A stretch of 64,000 bases of DNA, from the NCBI RefSeq assembly GCF_002933855.1, contig NZ_BFAQ01000019.1, positions 1 through 64,000 on the forward strand, in the 5' to 3' direction. The first letter of the stretch is position 1. Every line of letters starts with the position of its first letter. Below are positions 50,022-59,133 of the stretch, piece after piece. Origin of the DNA: Vibrio penaeicida. Lineage in GTDB: Bacteria > Pseudomonadota > Gammaproteobacteria > Enterobacterales > Vibrionaceae. A model generated the notes under the pieces. The model did no database searches and had not been told where the DNA came from. It saw only the letters and a list, made by a program, of their open reading frames with translations. A program made the position numbers and the translations under genes.

Positions 50022-51098
50022 TTAGCTTAACGCAACGATTTCATCAGGGTTAAGTTGCAGTAAAATCGGCGATCCATTTCTTATATGGGTTGAACCTCTT
50101 AAGTGAGGATCATCCACCATTAACATTTGACCACCAATATCAATGCCGTAACGCACTAAGTGACCCAAAAACTCTCTATGTGTCACTCTTCCTTCCAGTT
50201 TTATAGCATTTGAATTGGATGAAGAATGGCAAATTTCTAAGCTTTGAGGTCTGAATACCAACGAAATATCGCCTCGCTCTTTGGTTTGATAAGGGAAGTG
50301 AATTCCTGATTCTGATTGGAACACACTGCTTCCACCAGATTCAGTGATTTGCCCATTCAATACGTTCGCAGTACCTAAGAAATCGGCAACAAACTTATTG
50401 GCAGGGTTATCGTAGAGTTCAATGGGTTCTCCGATCTGTTGAATCACGCCTTGATCCAAAACCGCAATGCGATCTGAAATGGTGTTGGCTTCTTCCTGAT
50501 CGTGAGTAACAAAGATCGTGGTTAACCCTAATTGACGTTGTAGATCAAGAAGATCACGTCGCATTTGTTCACGCAAATTCGCATCCAGATTCGATAAGGG
50601 TTCATCCAGAAGCAACACGCGTGGTTCAACGACTACCGTTCGTGCAATGGCGACCCTTTGTTGCTGACCACCAGAAAGTTGCGAAGGTCGGCGCTCGGCT
50701 AAATGAAAAAGCCCGACGAGGCTGAGCGCTTCATCCACCCGCTTTTTGATTTCCGGTTTCGGCACTTTGCGTTCTTCTAAGCCATACGCCACATTCTGGC
50801 GCACCGTCATATGCGGCCATAACGCGTAGCTTTGGAACACCATGCCTACGTTGCGCTTCCACGGTGGCTGTTCGATGACGTTTTCATCACCCAACAATAT
50901 TTGTCCATTAGGGACGGGACCAAACCCTGCGATCGCGCGGAGCAGGGTAGATTTACCTGAACCGGAAGGACCAAGAAAGGCGAAAAACTCTCCGGGCTGG
51001 ATGTCTAAATTCACCCCTTTTAGCACCTCGGTTTCCCCAAATGCTAACGTGAGGTCCTTAATGGTAATGCCGACTTGTTGGCTGTTTTCTAAACTCAT
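50022..51098 (-). CDS. ABC transporter ATP-binding protein (AfuC/FbpC-like)
   Basis: This is the ATPase of an importer. The 358-residue protein has Walker A (GPSGSGKST), the signature LSGGQQQRVAIAR, Walker B (VLLLDEPLSNLD), the His switch THDQEEA, and a C-terminal TOBE-like regulatory domain. It is third in the operon after the binding protein and permease. Automatic annotation would often call it ferric-ion transport; the linked PgtABC-like regulators instead suggest an organic phosphate such as a sugar phosphate, as shown for AfuABC of Actinobacillus. Confidence 0.9.
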   Translation of the reverse strand: MSLENSQQVGITIKDLTLAFGETEVLKGVNLDIQPGEFFAFLGPSGSGKSTLLRAIAGFGPVPNGQILLGDENVIEQPPWKRNVGMVFQSYALWPHMTVRQNVAYGLEERKVPKPEIKKRVDEALSLVGLFHLAERRPSQLSGGQQQRVAIARTVVVEPRVLLLDEPLSNLDANLREQMRRDLLDLQRQLGLTTIFVTHDQEEANTISDRIAVLDQGVIQQIGEPIELYDNPANKFVADFLGTANVLNGQITESGGSSVFQSESGIHFPYQTKERGDISLVFRPQSLEICHSSSNSNAIKLEGRVTHREFLGHLVRYGIDIGGQMLMVDDPHLRGSTHIRNGSPILLQLNPDEIVALS

Positions 51099-51115
51099 GG
51101 GAAATTCCTTTTTTC

Positions 51116-52864
51116 TTAATGACTCTTTTCGCCGTGAGCTTGGCGAGTACGTTCAACAATGGTGTGCGACAAGTACGTCGCTAACCCAACTATCACTACG
51201 GCAATCACACCCAGCGCGGCACCGGGGCCACGCCCAGCAGCGCTTTGCATGAAGATGTACAAGCCGTAAGCCAATGGGGCATCCGATTCTTGTGCAACGA
51301 GCATAATGGTGGCGGAAAGCTCAACTGCGGCAGTGGCAAATGCGGTGACAAACCCTGCTAAAATACCTGCGGCCATTAGTGGCACGACAATGCGCCGGAT
51401 GGTTCGAGATCGGGTTGCTCCTAGGTTTTCAGATGCTTCTTCAAGTGAAGGGCTAACCTGCTGTAACGCGGCCACGCAGGAGCGAAGCGCATAAGGTAAG
51501 CGCCGCACAGACAACGCAATCACAATGATTCCCCACCACGTTGCCATCGATGTGCCAACAATCGGTAGTTCAACATCATAGAAGGTGCGCAAATAGCCAA
51601 TGCCGAGAACAACACCCGGTACCGCGAGAGCAGCCATGGCACCAAAATCTAGCCATTTTCGTCCCACCATTTTCGTGCGCCAGACAAGGTAAGCGATCGC
51701 GGTGCCCAAAATGACATCGATAATGCCCGCTAAACCAGCGTAAAGCAGAGTATTGGTGATGAAGTCAGAAGCTTGAGTGATCGCAGTGGTGTAGTGATCT
51801 ATCGTGAAGCCGTCTGGAAGTGGGCTAAAGCTCCAGATCGTACCAAATGAAAGCAGTAACAAAGCAAAGTGCGGAGCCAGAACCAGCATGAGGATCAGGG
51901 CAATCACCGCATAGCAACCCACCATTTCCATAGGACGAAGCTCACGCTTGGATAAACCGCCACCACCTTTTTGCGTGGTGGAGTAGTCTTTTCCTTTTAA
52001 CGCTTGGAAAGAAACCCAAAGTGCAAACACAGAAAACGCCACGAGAATAACCGAAATAACGTATCCCATCGGATCAGAAATACCTACCGATGAAATGCGC
52101 AAATACGCTTGTGGAGCCAGCATGTTGTTTACGTTGAGTAAAAGTGGTGTACCTAAATCATCAAACACTTTCACAAACACCAGCGACGCCCCCGCAACAT
52201 AGCCAGGCATAGCAAGTGGGAACACGATTCTTCTAAACAATTTTAAGCCTGAAGAACCCAGTGATTGCGCCGATTCTTCCATTGAGCGATCAATGTTTTG
52301 TAATGCGGCAGATAAGTTAATCAGGATGAATGGGAAATAGTGAACGCTTTGAACAAAGATAACGCCATTCAACCCCTCCATAACCGGGATTGTGAAACCG
52401 AAATATTCGTCCAAAAGCAAATTCATTGTTCCGTTTTCACCAAACAGCAATTGCATCGCGACGGCGCCAATAAAGGGCGGCATGATAAGAGGCACAATAC
52501 CTAAGGTTTGAATCAGCACCGTACCTTTAAACTGGAATCGGCTGGTGAAATACGCCAAAGGCATGGCAATAATAGACGCCACCACCACCGACATGAAGGC
52601 AACGTAGAAAGAGTTAAAGAAAGATTCTTGGAACAAAGAAGAACCAAAAAAATCTTGAAAGTTAACCAGTGAAAAGCTGCCTTCTTGATCTTGGAAAGCA
52701 ACAAAAATGACCTTTAACACGGGCACAAAAAGAAAAACGATGATGAACAAGGCGATGATGATGGCGGATAAATATAATCCCCAATCTTCACGAATTTTTT
52801 TCAGCAAACCACGGCCTTTTTGTCCTGTGTCGTCTTTTGACTGTGGAAGAGAGACACTACTCAT
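51116..52864 (-). CDS. ABC transporter permease, two-domain (AfuB/FbpB-like)
   Basis: The 582-residue inner-membrane protein has two fused permease halves of about six helices each. Each carries an EAA loop: EESAQSLGSSGLKLFRRIVF in the first half and EEASENLGATRSRTIRRIVV in the second. ATG 52864 has GGAG eight bases upstream; the upstream in-frame start lies in the intergenic hairpin and is rejected. The ATPase gene follows by 17 bases. Confidence 0.9.
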   Translation of the reverse strand: MSSVSLPQSKDDTGQKGRGLLKKIREDWGLYLSAIIIALFIIVFLFVPVLKVIFVAFQDQEGSFSLVNFQDFFGSSLFQESFFNSFYVAFMSVVVASIIAMPLAYFTSRFQFKGTVLIQTLGIVPLIMPPFIGAVAMQLLFGENGTMNLLLDEYFGFTIPVMEGLNGVIFVQSVHYFPFILINLSAALQNIDRSMEESAQSLGSSGLKLFRRIVFPLAMPGYVAGASLVFVKVFDDLGTPLLLNVNNMLAPQAYLRISSVGISDPMGYVISVILVAFSVFALWVSFQALKGKDYSTTQKGGGGLSKRELRPMEMVGCYAVIALILMLVLAPHFALLLLSFGTIWSFSPLPDGFTIDHYTTAITQASDFITNTLLYAGLAGIIDVILGTAIAYLVWRTKMVGRKWLDFGAMAALAVPGVVLGIGYLRTFYDVELPIVGTSMATWWGIIVIALSVRRLPYALRSCVAALQQVSPSLEEASENLGATRSRTIRRIVVPLMAAGILAGFVTAFATAAVELSATIMLVAQESDAPLAYGLYIFMQSAAGRGPGAALGVIAVVIVGLATYLSHTIVERTRQAHGEKSH

Positions 52865-52885
52865 AAGAAACTCCATGTTCTTGAG

Positions 52886-52943
52886 ATAAAAATTCCCCCC
52901 AGCACCACGCAATTACGTGGTGCTGACCTACAAGTGGGGGAAT
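52886..52943 (-). terminator. Intercistronic hairpin between binding-protein and permease genes
   Basis: A two-part stem (ATTCCCCC/GGGGGAAT outside and CAGCACCACG/CGTGGTGCTG inside) is followed on the minus strand by TTTTTATC. It is likely a partial terminator or mRNA end that lets the periplasmic protein be made in excess of the permease. Confidence 0.7.
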
Positions 52944-52967
52944 CAGATGTTGTAGAACGGAAAAGGC

Positions 52968-54308
52968 TTACAGCATATCCATAGCTTGTTCGGCAAGCGC
53001 TTTCGCTTTGTCGTAGTTAGCGACGACTTTTTTATCCCAAGCTTGCTCAATTTCAGCCTGACGAGCGCCGACTTTGTCGGTTTTCTTCTTACGCTTTTTG
53101 GTGAAGATACCGGCAAAATCAGGGTCACTGGCTTCTTGTGCCGTGATAGGCATTTGATTGATTAATGCTTTAGCTTGAGCAACCAGCTCTAGCGCTTTGG
53201 CATTGTTTTGAGATTTCGCTTTGGATTCAGCCTCTTGAATGGCTTTCGTTGCACTGCGCAACTCTCCCATACGGTAGGTGATCATGACGTCAAACAAGCT
53301 ATTGACGACGTTGTAGCGAGATTTGGATAGGTTGAGATCGAAATCCACCGTTCCAAGTTTTTCACCTGTAAATGGGTTTGGGAAACCTTCAGGTGTTTTG
53401 CTGTATACATTTGGGTTGACGGGTAAGCGCTGAATCCCTTCATCGAGAAGGAGTTCTTGCCCTTCGTCAGAGAGTAGGAAATCGATAAAAGCGCCTGCCG
53501 CTTCTTGGTTCGGTGCATTTTTGACTTTACCAACGTTAGCGGGAACAAGTGCCGTCACTGTCGGATAGTGGAAGTCGACCGGAAAACCTGTTGCTTTCGA
53601 CGACAGACCAAAGAAGTCAATCACAATACCCACACCAAATGAGCCACTGTTTACGCCATCTGGCACACCAAAACTTCGCTCGGTGACTACACGGAAGTTA
53701 CCTGAAATGGCTTTTAGCGTTGCCCAACCATCTTCCCAGCTCTTACCTTGAAGGATCGCTTCTACCGTTAGGTGAGTGGTTCCTGAGCGTGAAGGTGCCG
53801 ACATTCCCACGTGTTTGTGGTAAATGGGGTCCGCCAAATCTTCCCATTCATTGGGAATAGGCAGCTTTTTGGCTTTCATGTAGCGTTCGTTCCACATCAT
53901 GCCGTAGCCCGACAGCGCAAACCCTTTGTAGTAACCGTCTGGGTCATTAATAGGAAATGATCCTACTTTCTCGGGAATACCGGTTACTGAGGATTGGTAC
54001 TGTGCCAGTAAGTCGTTGTCTTTTAGCACTTCAAAAGCATCGGGGGCTGAAGCCCAGAAAATATCGGAGTTGTTACGAGAAGCCGTTTCTTGCAGATACT
54101 TGATACCGGATGTGGTTTTTTTCTTTAAGATTTCGACTTTTACGTTGGGGTATTTTTTTTCAAACGCTTTTTTATAAACGTCGGTCACGTCATTGGAAAA
54201 CGAGGTGACGATCACCAAGTCTTTGTCCGACATTGCCCAAGCGGATGCGCTGCCCATTGCGAGCATCATTGCGCTGGTTAGTGTCAGCAGTTTGATTCCA
54301 TGTTTCAT
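52968..54308 (-). CDS. ABC transporter periplasmic substrate-binding protein (AfuA-like)
   Basis: The 446-residue protein has a signal peptide (cleavage expected after GSASAWA) and a type II periplasmic binding fold. Segments VIVTSFSNDVTDVYKKAF, MSAPSRSGTTHLTVEA and TERSFGVPDGV are shared with the regulatory protein at 57834-59066. It is about 100 residues longer than typical AfuA because of a Lys-rich C-terminal helical extension (about residues 350-446, with KKRKKKTDK). ATG 54308 with GGAG six bases upstream is chosen over an upstream in-frame start. A sigma-54-type promoter precedes it. Confidence 0.88.
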   Translation of the reverse strand: MKHGIKLLTLTSAMMLAMGSASAWAMSDKDLVIVTSFSNDVTDVYKKAFEKKYPNVKVEILKKKTTSGIKYLQETASRNNSDIFWASAPDAFEVLKDNDLLAQYQSSVTGIPEKVGSFPINDPDGYYKGFALSGYGMMWNERYMKAKKLPIPNEWEDLADPIYHKHVGMSAPSRSGTTHLTVEAILQGKSWEDGWATLKAISGNFRVVTERSFGVPDGVNSGSFGVGIVIDFFGLSSKATGFPVDFHYPTVTALVPANVGKVKNAPNQEAAGAFIDFLLSDEGQELLLDEGIQRLPVNPNVYSKTPEGFPNPFTGEKLGTVDFDLNLSKSRYNVVNSLFDVMITYRMGELRSATKAIQEAESKAKSQNNAKALELVAQAKALINQMPITAQEASDPDFAGIFTKKRKKKTDKVGARQAEIEQAWDKKVVANYDKAKALAEQAMDML

Positions 54309-54387
54309 TGTGCACTCCATTTTTATCAACGTAGGGTTATCCATGTGCGGGTTACCAGCGATTTGCGCGATAACCTATCGTTAATAG

Positions 54388-54403
54388 TTCAAATGTTATG
54401 CCA
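54388..54403 (-). promoter_or_regulatory. Candidate sigma-54 promoter of the ABC transporter operon
   Basis: On the minus strand TGGCATAACATTTGAA matches the -24/-12 consensus TGGCAC-N5-TTGCA, with the GG and the -12 dinucleotide spaced correctly (GG, ten bases, GA instead of GC). It lies 80 bases before the binding-protein start and next to the gene of a sigma-54 activator. Confidence 0.6.
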
Positions 54404-54493
54404 ATGTTAAATTTAAATTAATTCCTTTAATTTTAGTGGTTTATGGTTTTTCGACTTCTTGCAGTGTGTCAAATGACGACGAATGTGATCTAT

Positions 54494-54517
54494 GAGTAGG
54501 TCACCGATGACCTACTC
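54494..54517 (-). promoter_or_regulatory. Perfect palindrome at the end of the sigma-54 activator gene
   Basis: GAGTAGGTCA and TGACCTACTC, 10-bp arms around a four-base spacer, overlap the stop codon of the activator gene and lie about 100 bases upstream of the -24/-12 element. Without a T run it is a poor terminator; the distance is right for an activator-binding enhancer site. Confidence 0.45.
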
Positions 54518-55855
54518 TTCTGGCAAAACGTAATCTTCTTTTTTCAAGCCATACTTTTTCATTCTTAAGTACAGATTCTTACGTGGGATATCTAAATGTT
54601 CTGCTGTTGCGCCAATATGGCCATCAAATTGAATCAAGGTATGGTGAAGGACAGAAAACTCAAATTGTGTCATCTGATGCGCCAAACTGTGACATTCTTG
54701 CTGGTTACTGGTGAAGATAAGATCCGATATGCCCAAAACGATCCGATCTGCTTCGTTCATCAGTTCGCGCACATTCCCTGGCCAGTCGTGAGACATGAGA
54801 TGCTGGAAATGCATCGGCGTTAGGGTGGGGGCTTTCTGCCCAAGGCGTTTTTCGGCGCCGTGAATGAAATACCCTAATAGCATCGGGATATCGGACTTAC
54901 GGTCTCGCAGTGGTGGGATGTCTAGGTTGGCGACGTTTAGGCGGTAGTACAAATCTTGTCTGAAAACGCCTCGTTGTGATAGGTCGAATAAGTCGTCTTT
55001 TGAAGCGGAAAGAACTTTCAAATCAACCTTAACGACTTGATTACTGCCCACTCGTTCTAGCTCACCTTCTTGAATGACTCGCAGTAAACGGATTTGAGCG
55101 GACAACGGCATGCTTTCTATTTCATCGAGAAATAAGGTTCCGCCAGAAGCGTACTCTATTTTGCCGATCCGTTTTTTACTGGCTCCGGTAAAGCTGCCTG
55201 CTTCATGACCAAACAGCTCCGATTCAATCAGATTTTCTGGCATAGCGCCGCAATTAATGGCGACAAATGGCTTATCGCTGCGTTCAGACTGGCTGTGTAA
55301 GGTACGGGCGATTTTCTCTTTGCCTGTGCCCGTTTCTCCGTTGATCACAATGTTGACGTCGGCATTAGCGAGGGTCATTAACCGGCTTTTGAGTTTCTGC
55401 ATGGAATCGGATTCGCCAATGAGCAGTTCATCCAATGTGATGTTACGAGGATTCCTTTGTTTCAGCCTTCGGTTCTCGAGCGTGAGGGCGCGATGCTGAA
55501 TGGCTTTGGTTGCGAGCCCGATAAGGTGCTCTGGTCTGAGCGGTTTTTCGACAAAATCAAAGGCACCTTGTTTAATACATTGCAACGCGGTTTCGATGTC
55601 CGCATGACCTGAAATCAGAATCACGGGCAGCTCCGCGTCGAGTTGCTGTAGGTGTTGTAAGAACGTCATGCCATCCATGTTGGGCATTCTGATGTCTGAA
55701 ATGACAATGCTATTGGCGTTATATTGAATGCAAGGAAGTGCCTTGTCGGCAGAGGCAAATGCCGTGACGATCATGTCATTCAGTTCTAGGATCTCGTTCA
55801 GGCTTTCTCTGAGTTCTTTATCGTCTTCCACCAGTACTACATGGGTTTGAGACAT
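54512..55855 (-). CDS. Sigma-54-dependent response regulator (PgtA/DctD-like)
   Basis: The 447-residue protein has a receiver (Asp54 in VISDIRMPNMDG), an AAA+ domain with Walker A GETGTGKE (near 173) and Walker B LFLDEIES, and a C-terminal Fis-type helix-turn-helix (GHIGATAEHLDIPRKNLYLR). The sigma-54 contact loop reads GSFTGA rather than GAFTGA (220-225). Its start overlaps the kinase gene by 19 bases, so the two are translated together. By architecture and neighbours it matches PgtA, which controls phosphoglycerate uptake in Salmonella. Confidence 0.88.
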   Translation of the reverse strand: MSQTHVVLVEDDKELRESLNEILELNDMIVTAFASADKALPCIQYNANSIVISDIRMPNMDGMTFLQHLQQLDAELPVILISGHADIETALQCIKQGAFDFVEKPLRPEHLIGLATKAIQHRALTLENRRLKQRNPRNITLDELLIGESDSMQKLKSRLMTLANADVNIVINGETGTGKEKIARTLHSQSERSDKPFVAINCGAMPENLIESELFGHEAGSFTGASKKRIGKIEYASGGTLFLDEIESMPLSAQIRLLRVIQEGELERVGSNQVVKVDLKVLSASKDDLFDLSQRGVFRQDLYYRLNVANLDIPPLRDRKSDIPMLLGYFIHGAEKRLGQKAPTLTPMHFQHLMSHDWPGNVRELMNEADRIVLGISDLIFTSNQQECHSLAHQMTQFEFSVLHHTLIQFDGHIGATAEHLDIPRKNLYLRMKKYGLKKEDYVLPEE

Positions 55856-57837
55856 ACCATGACCTCCGTTCCCTTGTTCATTTCAGACTGCACAAAGATC
55901 GTGCCGCCGAAATCTTGAATTATGTTATGTGTTATCGACATCCCGAGCCCTAAGCCGCTGCCCACCTCTTTTGTGGTGAAGAAAGGTTCAAAGATTTGGT
56001 CGATTTGTTCTTGAGTCATACCACACCCATTATCGGTGATGCACAGGTTGATCCAGTCGGTCGATTGATGGGCTGAAATGGAAATAGAGGGATGAAATTC
56101 ATCGTCTCCTAGTCTCTGCTGAATGGCATCTAAGCTATTGCTGATGGCGTTGACCAAAACCTGCTCTAGCCGTATTTCGTTGGCACGAACGCATAAATCG
56201 GCTGGAATATCGATGGTGACCCAATCCTCTGGCAAGCTTTCTGTGAATAAATCTATGGCGTTGACCACCGCTTTGGATACGTAGGTTCTTTGGGTTACGT
56301 CGTCTGTTTTGCGAGCAAAGGATTTAAGGTGTTGACAGAGTTTTGTCGCTCTGTCGGTGATGCGATCTATTCGGTCCAATTTTTCTTGCGCTTGCTCTGG
56401 TTGCTGTTTACTTAAGTACTGAGAGGCGAGATAGCTGTTCGAACGAATGGCGGCTAATGGTTGGCTAAATTCATGCACGATGCCTGAGGTTAGTTGCCCG
56501 AGCACGGCCAGTTTGGCGGCTTGAACCAATTCTTCTTGGGTTTCTTTTAAATTGTTTTCTGCTTGCTGGCGCTGCTCTATTTCATCTAAAAGCTGGTGGT
56601 TTTTTTCTTCTAGAGCACTGGTACGTTGCCTCAATTGCCTTGCGGTTTGGTTAAATACATTGGTGGCGTGCGCCAACGAGGCCACTTCATCTTGCCCCGC
56701 TATTTTTAACGGTGTTTGCAACTCGCCTTGCGCCAAATGTCGCATGCTTCGAAGTACGGTGGCTAATCGGCTGAGGAGCTGGTTTTTAAGGTACAAAGCA
56801 ACAAATATCGTCAGTATGGCAATAGTGCCAATGGTGACGTTGAGTTGAGTTCGGCTGGTGTTCACTATCTCGGTAATACTGCTTGCGGTATTGGTTGCCT
56901 GTGCTTCGGCTTCGCGCACGGCTTCTGAAATGAACTGGCGAATGCTTTGAATGAGTGCTCTGTTTTGAGCAAGCAATTCTTGGTTCCCTTCATCGAGAGA
57001 TAATACTCTGAGTGCTCGCTGAATAGGGGTATTACTCCCAGTAACATGGTCGTTGAGCTGCGACGCAATTTGACGAATGGTAACCGTACTAGGAAGTGGC
57101 TTGAGTGCGCTGATTTGCTGATAAATGGTGACCATGGTTTCATCGATCATGCTTTGCGCTGCCAAAATGTCGGTTTGGCTTGAAAATAGAGAGACACGCT
57201 GGAGCAGATCCAGCACCAGGTTTACATCGGCTTCTAGCTTTAAAAGCTGGCTCTGACTGTTGCTCTCAAATTGAAGAGAGGCAAATTCCGATTTAGACAA
57301 CACCTGACTCTTTTCGAGCTTGTCCATTAACAGTCCGAGGTTGAACTGGCTTTCTTCCGTAAGCGGAATGACTTCATCGACAAAATCGATTTGTGTCCAA
57401 TAGAGCTGTTGCCTAAGTTGTTGCTGGCGTTCTTGAATCAGCAGTTTCTGCTCGGTATTGGCATAGATTTTACGAATGTTTTCCTTGAGTTCCGAAGCGA
57501 GCCGTTGCATTTCTTGATGATGTTTGGGAGACAGCTTTTGTGGATCTAAACTGCTCAGCTTGGGAAGCGTATTTTGTAAAATTTGATTGGCCTCCTGAAG
57601 CGCACTGGCGGACTTGGCTAATGCCAAGTGAGTAGCGTCTGTCGTTATCTGACCGCCCAACTCTGCAAACTTGGCAGCGGCGACCATAACCGGAAGCTGT
57701 TTTTGCCCCCAAGTTTCTGAAGAGGAGGCGAGGTGTTGGAGTGTGACGACGTTAGATACCACCATGCCGATGGCAAGACAGCCTAGCGCCATAAAAAGTG
57801 CAAAGATTCTAAGCGCGATACTGTGGCGTTTTTTCAT
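55837..57837 (-). CDS. Membrane sensor histidine kinase (PgtB-like)
   Basis: The 666-residue protein has TM1 (about 10-32), a long helical periplasmic domain (about 40-330), TM2 (about 335-352), a HAMP linker, a coiled coil, a HisKA-like domain with His455 in GIVHEFSQPLAAIRS, and a HATPase ending (DNGCGM, GSGLGLGMS). Length and layout match PgtB (about 670). It overlaps the upstream binding-protein-like gene by four bases (ATGA) and the regulator gene by 19. It presumably reads the state of the periplasmic partner. Confidence 0.87.
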   Translation of the reverse strand: MKKRHSIALRIFALFMALGCLAIGMVVSNVVTLQHLASSSETWGQKQLPVMVAAAKFAELGGQITTDATHLALAKSASALQEANQILQNTLPKLSSLDPQKLSPKHHQEMQRLASELKENIRKIYANTEQKLLIQERQQQLRQQLYWTQIDFVDEVIPLTEESQFNLGLLMDKLEKSQVLSKSEFASLQFESNSQSQLLKLEADVNLVLDLLQRVSLFSSQTDILAAQSMIDETMVTIYQQISALKPLPSTVTIRQIASQLNDHVTGSNTPIQRALRVLSLDEGNQELLAQNRALIQSIRQFISEAVREAEAQATNTASSITEIVNTSRTQLNVTIGTIAILTIFVALYLKNQLLSRLATVLRSMRHLAQGELQTPLKIAGQDEVASLAHATNVFNQTARQLRQRTSALEEKNHQLLDEIEQRQQAENNLKETQEELVQAAKLAVLGQLTSGIVHEFSQPLAAIRSNSYLASQYLSKQQPEQAQEKLDRIDRITDRATKLCQHLKSFARKTDDVTQRTYVSKAVVNAIDLFTESLPEDWVTIDIPADLCVRANEIRLEQVLVNAISNSLDAIQQRLGDDEFHPSISISAHQSTDWINLCITDNGCGMTQEQIDQIFEPFFTTKEVGSGLGLGMSITHNIIQDFGGTIFVQSEMNKGTEVMVCLKPM

Positions 57838-59066
57838 GGGGAAACCTCACGAGAAAGCTGCTCTAGCTCGGATATGGCGGACTCTAGATCAGTATTCATT
57901 TGCGATTGCCATAGCCCCGTTATTCGCTGATAAAAATCTTCATAGCGGTGCACGCTACTGAGTTTTTGGTTGAGAGTAGGGTCGGAAGCAACGCCTTCTT
58001 CGACAGGAATTTGGCTAATTGACGCCCATATGTCGTCTAATTTTTGTTTTTGGGGCGATGAGAGGGGGTGCTGGTGGATGTGATGCCATGCGACCCAAAA
58101 CCGATGTAAAGCATCTAGCCGGTTCGTGATCCATTGGTCGAACAAAGCGTTGACGGTGTGATATCGGCTGGCGGAAAGCTCGCTATTGAAATCTGACGTA
58201 CCACTTTTTTCTGCCATCTCAACGCCCACTTTAAAAGGAATTCGATTGATGTTGGGTTGGTTGAGCAAAGCCTGCCCCTCATCAGACAATATGAAATCAA
58301 CAAAGGTATGGCGAATAGCATTCGAAGGAGACTGCTTGGTGATGCCGATTTGTGCCGGAATAAGTGGCGAATTGGGGAACGGATGAAACCCAACCGGAGC
58401 TTGATTGGCTAATGCGCTGCGGTAGAAAAAGTCGACCACAGGGGCAACGGTAAAGCGCTGCCTTAAAATTCCTTCTCGTACGCCAAAACTGCGCGCGGTA
58501 ATGGTGCTTAGGTTTCCTCCGAGTTTTAACAATAGTTTCCAGCCTTCTTCCCAGCCGTATTGCTGTAATACGAGCTCGATAACCAGATGGTTGGTGCCGG
58601 AGCGAGAAGGCGCACTCATGGCTATTTGATTTTGAAAACTTTCAGAGGTGATCACTTCCCAGCTGGTGGGTGTGGGTAGATTGATCTGTTCAAGTCTCTC
58701 GGTATTCCAAAAGAAACCAAACTGCGACCATGCAAAGGTATGACTCTGCTGGATGAAGCCTGCAATGGCAAGCTGAGCCATGGCATCGGATGAGCTGAGC
58801 CAAATGAGGTCGGCATTTGGGTTTCGGCGCTGTTCTAAGTGCGCCATTAAAGCGGGTGTTTTTTTATTGATGAAGCGAAGGTGAGTATTGGGGTATTTAT
58901 CCTGAAACGCCTCTCGAATAGGAGAGTAAAAGCTTTCTGGAAATGAAGTGAGCACTACAATGTCGTTTGATTGGATATTACTGGCAACGGCCATATTCTG
59001 GGGCGTTACCAGTGTGGAAAATACCCACCCCAAACTTACACACAATGTGTAGATAATCCGTTTCAT
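57834..59066 (-). CDS. Periplasmic binding-protein-like regulator (PgtC-like)
   Basis: The 410-residue protein has a signal peptide and the same fold as the transport binding protein at 52968-54308, with shared VVLTSFPESFYSPIREAF, MSAPSRSGTNHLVIELVL and ARSFGVREGI segments. In Salmonella PgtC is a periplasmic component of induction, not transport; the gene order C-B-A with overlapping ends supports the same here. The C-terminal 100 residues are helical. It is first in the regulatory operon. Confidence 0.82.
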   Translation of the reverse strand: MKRIIYTLCVSLGWVFSTLVTPQNMAVASNIQSNDIVVLTSFPESFYSPIREAFQDKYPNTHLRFINKKTPALMAHLEQRRNPNADLIWLSSSDAMAQLAIAGFIQQSHTFAWSQFGFFWNTERLEQINLPTPTSWEVITSESFQNQIAMSAPSRSGTNHLVIELVLQQYGWEEGWKLLLKLGGNLSTITARSFGVREGILRQRFTVAPVVDFFYRSALANQAPVGFHPFPNSPLIPAQIGITKQSPSNAIRHTFVDFILSDEGQALLNQPNINRIPFKVGVEMAEKSGTSDFNSELSASRYHTVNALFDQWITNRLDALHRFWVAWHHIHQHPLSSPQKQKLDDIWASISQIPVEEGVASDPTLNQKLSSVHRYEDFYQRITGLWQSQMNTDLESAISELEQLSREVSP

Positions 59067-59069
59067 GAT

Positions 59070-59094
59070 AAAAAAACTCAGTTACGTCACTGAG
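59070..59094 (-). terminator. Terminator-like hairpin in front of the PgtC-like gene
   Basis: On the minus strand CTCAGT and ACTGAG pair around a six-base loop and are followed by T7, then ATC and the start codon at 59066. The stem contains the only GAG that could serve as a ribosome binding site. Confidence 0.45.
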
Positions 59095-59133
59095 ATTATT
59101 ATGTTGAAAATTTGAGCTTTTAACAGAAATGAA

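Noticed and set aside
54494..54517. Palindrome as an ordinary terminator of the activator gene
   Set aside because: No T run follows on the minus strand, so I kept it as a possible regulatory site and did not list it as a terminator.
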